NCBI RefSeq assembly: GCF_001039355.2
Contig: NW_019775420.1
Span: forward strand, 4,047 to 28,089
DNA: 24,043 nt
Direction of reading: 5' to 3'
From: Lingula anatina
Taxonomy: Eukaryota; Brachiopoda; Lingulata; Lingulida; Lingulidae
Shown here: positions 19,436 through 24,043 of the stretch, piece after piece
Layout: each line of letters begins with the position of its first letter
How positions within the stretch are numbered: position 1 is the first letter of the stretch
Translations under genes and position numbers: made by a program
The notes under the pieces: model-generated
The model's input: the letters and a program-made list of their open reading frames with translations, nothing else
Database searches by the model: none
Told to the model about the DNA's origin: nothing

Positions 19436-19639
19436 GTAAGTATGGGAAAATTGCTGTTTACTCAAGGAAAATTCATTTTTTGAAAAGAAAAGAAGAGTTA
19501 TTATCCATGTAATCAGCGGTTATGGCAATTATTCTGGTATCAGTGCTTGCCATAGGACTACGACGACTTTCATAGATTGCCATACCTCTGTTAGAGAAAC
19601 ATCTTTTAGATAAACAACATGCTATATATATATATTACA

Positions 19640-21310
19640 GTTACTAGTGTTTGATATATTTGTACACTATGTAGCATTTCTGGTTTAACAATTCTGTATG
19701 AATGTCGTTGGGTTAGATTTTTTATTTAGTTCGAATTACTGTATTCATTAAATGAGTTTGGTATTTAGCTAATAGAATATGGTTAAAATTACAAGAAATA
19801 GGCAATCCACAGTTTATTTTAAATTAAAATTGTTTATTTTCGTAAGATATTTTTTTCTAAAACATTATATGATGAAAAGAAAAGCATTATGTACATGTAG
19901 GCAATATATTGCTCTTTTCCTGTAAGACTCAAAAACGATACACTCCTAGTATTTTCACCATGGCCAGAAATGTGCAGCATTCACGCGATACGCGAGGGCG
20001 CAACAGTAGGGCTTCACGTGACTCAACTAACCAATCACAGCACCNGTTATGCAGTACATTTCTGGGGATGCATGGATGCCGTATGTAGGTATGTGCATGC
20101 TTGCAATAACGGTGTGTGGTACTGTATTAAAATTGAGTATGATATTGCATGAGCAAATACAGCCCAATATCTGTATGTATAATAATTCAATAAATAGAAT
20201 GGCGTTTATTTATTGTTCATTTTCTTTATGAATTTTAGATTGATTTGTCGTTAAAGAGACACATTGTAAATTGCCCGGACTAGCGCCCAAATTCGTTCTC
20301 ACGCCTTTCCAATTCTATGCAGATCCAGCACGATGGCTTTAGCGGTTTTATTTACATGCACATATACCCTTAGGTGACCTTCCGAGATTGGGAGATTTCA
20401 GATAGTTCTGTGATTTTGCAATCGCACACGCAAGCGACTCGGTTATAACCCACCAATACATTGGGGAAAGGGGTTATCTATTTCTAAAATAATAATAAAT
20501 GAATAAAAATAATAAATTAATTAAAAGCGTTGAAACTCAAATCCTGTTACTAATATTGTATTTGTCATCACTGTGTTACTCCATAACGTATTCAAAATTA
20601 ATATTGGTCATAAAAAACTATAAAAAAAACCTATTAACCACCTTTTTAACCGCATGGTAATTTTGTATAAACCGCCAAACTCTAAATCATGTATTGCATG
20701 ACTTTATTTCGGTTCGAAGGAAGTAAATTTCAAGCACGTTTGTGAATAGGCCATTGCAACCTGTTCCTTTAACTGGCTTGATTAAAAAGAGTTAACCTCC
20801 TGACAACTGAAACTCCGTTGTTATGTATTTTGTTTGTCAAAAGACTTTTGGGCCAAGTGGCCACCATCATCATCAAGCAAACAAACAAACAAACAAACAA
20901 ACAAATAAATAAAAGCTTCCATCTGTATGAAGTTATGTAGCTCATGTATATAAACTATTCATTTCCAGTTAACCTTATTGTGCTTGCTCTTTTAATCAAC
21001 CTTTTTAAGGGGATGATTGAACGCTCTTCTATTCCATTTTCTTCGGACCACGGTGGTGTTAGTTTTGCAGTGTTTGGATTCGCTTTAAGTCAGCTTAAAC
21101 TGAAATGTCATTCCAATTGAACAAGGGTCCTTATCCATTATTCACACTAAAGGCAACCGAATTCTGCAAGTTTCTTATTTGACTGGAAGATAACAGTGTA
21201 CTGGAATCGAATTCATCTATAATTACAAACAGATTGTTAATATCCACCCCTCTGGCACCAAATTATGTCCAGAAAGCGACTGATATGGTAGTTCGGTCTT
21301 GCGAAAAGGC
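19640..21310 (+). repeat. Distal flank B of unit 3
   Basis: It is collinear with flank B of unit 1 ('gaatgtcgttg', 'tattgctcttttcctgta', 'gtatgtaggtatgtgcatgc', 'gatttgcaatcgcacacgcaa' region near 20415, 'gtagttcggtcttgc' at 21290 versus 10854). One n lies at 20045. No gene was seen. Confidence 0.65.
20876..20914. repeat. (CAAA)n microsatellite grading into (TAAA)n
   Basis: About seven to eight consecutive AAAC units are followed by AAAT units. It is specific to this copy of flank B. Confidence 0.8.
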
Positions 21311-21314
21311 TCTT

Positions 21315-21470
21315 TTCTACACAAATGCCAACAATCCCAGGTTTAGGAAAGACTACAATGATGAAGCCAATGCTGTTGGGCCAGTAACTTTCCCGATGAC
21401 AATCTGATTCCCAACCTTTTATGATTTGTTCCACCACGAACTTCCTAACAAGGGACATCTGTAACGCTGT
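21315..21470 (+). other. Possible fossil coding fragment of unknown family
   Basis: One plus-strand frame from 21315 reads FYTNANNPRFRKDYNDEANA and on to a stop at 21405, then continues with FPTFYDLFHHELPNKGHL to a second stop. Composition looks protein-like, with few low-complexity residues. The minus strand is also open here. I cannot name a family. The segment is absent from the aligned part of unit 1. Confidence 0.2.
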
Positions 21471-21779
21471 GCCACGGGGGTATGCTATCGTTGATGTGAA
21501 ATTATATCTTACATTGCTTCAAATAACCTAAGCGGATGAACAAAACAGTAAATTCATCGATAGATTTTGTGTATTGACTGAATATGATCACAACTGTTAG
21601 GACATCGCAAACCGAGAATAGGTTTGTCTCTGCCAGCAGCTACACATATTCGCGTCACATCAGGTTACAGAAACCTGTAAGTTTGGCTTAAATTTCCCCA
21701 ATTTTCGGACTGAATTGTTTTCAATCCCATAGGCTTTGGTTTAGTACTACGAACTTTCAAAGTTGTTGATGGCAGTTTA

Positions 21780-22763
21780 GTCACACATTTCATATTGAAG
21801 TGTTTTCTAACAATGATGCTATTAATCTCAATGTGTCTTCTCACTATGGCAATGTTTTATCGTTGGGATTTCGTACCGAGACATTTCAAGAATTTTACTA
21901 GAGAATGACACCAGTGAAGATATATAATATACACGTATGTAAAGGGCAATACAGAAAAAATAACTTTCTTGGATAGCAACGTCTGTGTTTAATTCCTGCA
22001 AATTATCTCCCCTTGAGTGGCGGAATTAATCCAACTCTGTGTTTGTGGCTATCCAACAAGTAAAACCAACACAACAAACAATTTAATAATAACTGAAGCC
22101 GTCCCGGCAATTTTGGTTCTCAATTATCTCAGCATCGTTCGATTGATCCTATGACTAAACACTACATGACTATGTTCTGAAGACTTCTATTGATTATTAT
22201 ATCGCTTAATTGCATTATGCCTTCTTCATCGAACAAAGAAATGCAATTTTGAGTATAAGTAAGAATGACACGATAAAAGAAAATGTATATAATATACAAA
22301 ATGAAAAATACCACGCAAGATACAGGGCGGCATTGCAAAACACCACTCCATTTTCTAGGGTTATGAAGAGAAAAGTAAAACATGCAGGGTGAAGGCCAGG
22401 GAAGTGAGATGTCGTTCTAAACGGCTGGCCAATCATTTATAACTAAACTGTCATATCGAAATTGGAATAAAAACAGCGTATCTAAATGGAGGAACAAGTG
22501 AAACAATAATTCGTAAGTCGGAGAAAATTGCTATTTTCCTTGAAAATCATTTGGCGATTCAATCCCAGGCAGAGTGCATTTAAGGAGAATGAATAAATAT
22601 AATATATACCAATAGTGATTATAATAACGACTTCTTTAGTTACCACAAAATAACCCACTATAGATAATGACGTAAACAACCTTAGTCGACACGGGGGTTA
22701 TTATCATCAGTCAAGATATGACTTTGAATTATGCCAATTATACCTCAGGTAGCAAATCGTACT
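21780..22763 (+). repeat. Flank A of relic unit 5
   Basis: It is collinear with 6205-7200 and 10980-11730, including 'cacatttcatattgaagtg', 'gtaccgagac', 'ctccccttgagtggc', 'cagcatcgttcgattgatcc', and finally 'agatatgactttgaattatg' just before the relic receptor. No intact gene was seen. Confidence 0.7.
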
Positions 22764-22925
22764 ATTATCAAGGTCCGTCGAAAAACATGGCAAAAACGCC
22801 TGCACCGCAAGTCAAGCTATAGTAATATTGTGGGCTACCCTCTTCGTACTCTGGGGCGCCGGCGTCATGGCGTTTACCATTGTTCTTTCATTCTACTAAA
22901 TCTCTTTGCCCATCCCTAAGAATTA
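22764..22925 (+). pseudogene. GPCR relic: ICL3-TM6 only
   Basis: Sequence from 'caaggtccgtcgaaaaacatgg' through 'ctttgcccatccctaagaatt' aligns with ICL3, TM6 and ECL3 of receptors 2 and 3, including the codons for WGAGV where receptor 3 has WSAGV, but with frameshifts. Flank A is fused directly to its 5' side and flank B ('ggtctgttttaagaacataa') to its 3' side, so TM1-TM5 and TM7 have been deleted. Confidence 0.8.
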
Positions 22926-23104
22926 AAAGGTCTGTTTTAAGAACATAAATTCGAATTCGAACTCCTGTGTTGATATCGTTTCCTAGAAAATGCCTAGTCA
23001 ATGTATTGTTACATAATGTACACATAATTAAAATAGCTCAAGAAATCTTTTTTAAGTGTCATTAACCACCTCATTTAAAGCACTTACCAAATTGAAAATA
23101 TGGG
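22926..23104 (+). repeat. Residual flank B of relic unit 5
   Basis: Only the distal part of flank B remains: 'gaattcgaactcctgtgt', 'tgtattgttacataatgt' and 'attaaccacctcatttaaag' match about 14225-14330 and 16395-16530. Confidence 0.6.
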
Positions 23105-23640
23105 TATCTTAAGTGTTAAGATAATCGGGGGAGTTAACCTTTAAATGTTTCTGTTGCTATCCACCAAGTTAATTCAACACAACAATATATTTTTCATTTC
23201 CAGAAGAACCCTGGCAAATATTGTTCTAAGCTCGGCATAGTTCGATTAATCCTATGACTATATATTTCATGACGATGTTCTAAAGACCGCTGTTGATTAT
23301 AGGTATCACTGTGCCTACTTCTTTAAATGAAGAAATGCAATTTTGAGTATAACTTAGAATGATATGATAAAAGAAAACGCCAATAATATAGTTAAAATTA
23401 ATATTATAAAGAAACAGACCTAAGAAGAAAAACACCACACCATTTTCTAGTGCTATGAAGTGAAAAGTAAGCCACGCCCGGTAAAGATAAGGGAAGGCAG
23501 CTGGCGTTTTAAACGACTGACCAGTCACTTGAAACTAAACTATCAAATTGAAAATGGAATAAAATTTCTTACTCAAATGCAGGCACGGGTCGACCAATGA
23601 TTCCACATTAAGGTATTTTCTAAGAAGTGCCGTTTTAGAG
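23105..23640 (+). repeat. Flank A of a sixth array unit, truncated
   Basis: It contains 'gctatccaccaagtt', 'gttcgattaatcctatga', 'gccacgcccggtaaag' and 'aactaaactatcaaattg', collinear with other flank A copies, but the homology stops near 23640 before any TATA block or receptor sequence. Confidence 0.65.
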
Positions 23641-23644
23641 GGTA

Positions 23645-23830
23645 AAGCGAGCACAGATATTTTGAATACGTTGCAGACGTTTTGGATTTTCTTGAGGGCA
23701 TCCATAATGAAGAGAATTCCAGTAATCTAATCAAGATGTAATAAGGCCACTCTCAGATATCTTGATACTGAGGGATTCTGGGATCTGTTGGTAAAGAGGC
23801 TGTGTGATGCCCATAAAAACAATTATGGTC
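23645..23830 (-). mobile_element. CR1/L2-like LINE reverse transcriptase scrap
   Basis: Read on the minus strand, about 23740-23660 gives HLD-x-ITGILF...DALKKIQNVCN. This matches the (S/H)LDYCN..L.G.P...KLQ.VQN motif that ends the reverse transcriptase domain of CR1-type LINEs. A stop replaces the Tyr of LDYCN. Sequence upstream on that strand is compatible but weak. It lies where the sixth unit breaks off. Confidence 0.45.
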
Positions 23831-24043
23831 TGAAGGAATTTATGTAGGGAATGTTTTTTTTTTAGTGGAGGTAATAATTAATTGGGTGAATGTAAAAAAG
23901 CTGTATCTTTATAGAGGATAGTTTAAGTGTCTGCGCATTTTGACCTAAAAGATAGTTGACCGGGCAATGTGTTAACAGATGACCAGGACAGTGACCCCTG
24001 TATCTAAGCACTCTCATTCGTTTTAATTGTTATTATCTGTGTG
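23831..24043. other. No recognised feature
   Basis: Neither coding sequence nor similarity to the array flanks was recognised here. Confidence 0.3.

Larger units (their letters stand above)
19174..19506. mobile_element. Possible MITE with 15-bp terminal inverted repeats
   Basis: GGATAATAACTCTTC at 19174-19188 is exactly complementary to GAAGAGTTATTATCC at 19492-19506. The enclosed 333 bp interrupts flank B sequence that is continuous in other units. It also contains an 18-bp perfect palindrome. No clear target-site duplication was found and the outer half of the tandem duplication lies outside these ends, so the true borders are uncertain. Confidence 0.4.

Noticed and set aside
21340-21380. 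GLGKTTMM, a P-loop-like peptide in another frame
   Set aside because: It is too short, has no Walker B or family context, and overlaps the more protein-like frame at 21315.
1-24043. tRNA, rRNA, CRISPR or bacterial operon structures
   Set aside because: None was recognised; the splice sites and LINE relics show eukaryotic nuclear DNA.

Overview
This is eukaryotic nuclear DNA: AT-rich, with split genes, GT/AG splice sites, polyadenylation signals, dead LINE retrotransposons and long gene-free stretches. It is most likely from an invertebrate. A tandem family of intronless rhodopsin-class receptors whose TM7/tail (DPIIYG.R..EVR) resembles chordate olfactory receptors, next to PAF1 and B4GAT1 homologues, would suit an invertebrate deuterostome such as a lancelet. 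That placement is inference; other metazoans are not excluded. Three isolated n positions (567, 5353, 20045) show the sequence is not fully finished.

Positions 1-4800 hold pieces of ordinary housekeeping genes. An orphan plus-strand exon (261-426) looks like the C-terminal domain of MSS51/MYND-type proteins. A degenerate L1/Tx1-type LINE (about 1010-2313) and a palindrome-bearing GTTGCTAG repeat (about 2314-2640) follow it. The last two coding exons of PAF1 (2786-2855, 3167-3447) come next, with a poly(A) signal. Converging on them from the minus strand is the last coding exon of a B4GAT1-like glucuronyltransferase (4594-4788). No further exons of these genes were recognised.

Positions 6205-23640 are a degenerating tandem array of class A GPCR units, all on the plus strand. 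Each unit has a conserved upstream flank ('flank A'), one single-exon receptor gene and a conserved downstream flank ('flank B'). Two receptors are intact (7404-8534; 17655-18785) and one carries a 2-nt frameshift (11917-13063). Two are deletion relics: one keeps only the start through TM2 (about 15535-15782), the other only ICL3-TM6 (about 22764-22925). Flank A of a sixth unit (about 23105-23640) ends where a minus-strand CR1-like LINE scrap begins.

The receptors share unusual properties. HQL replaces DRY, there is no CWxP proline in TM6, the TM7 motif is DPIIY, and a long, acidic, glycosylated, paralogue-variable segment sits between TM2 and TM3. Two copies have a TATA box about 70 nt before the conserved ATG. 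The array looks like a lineage-specific chemoreceptor family under birth-and-death evolution. Ligand, tissue and function cannot be read from the sequence.
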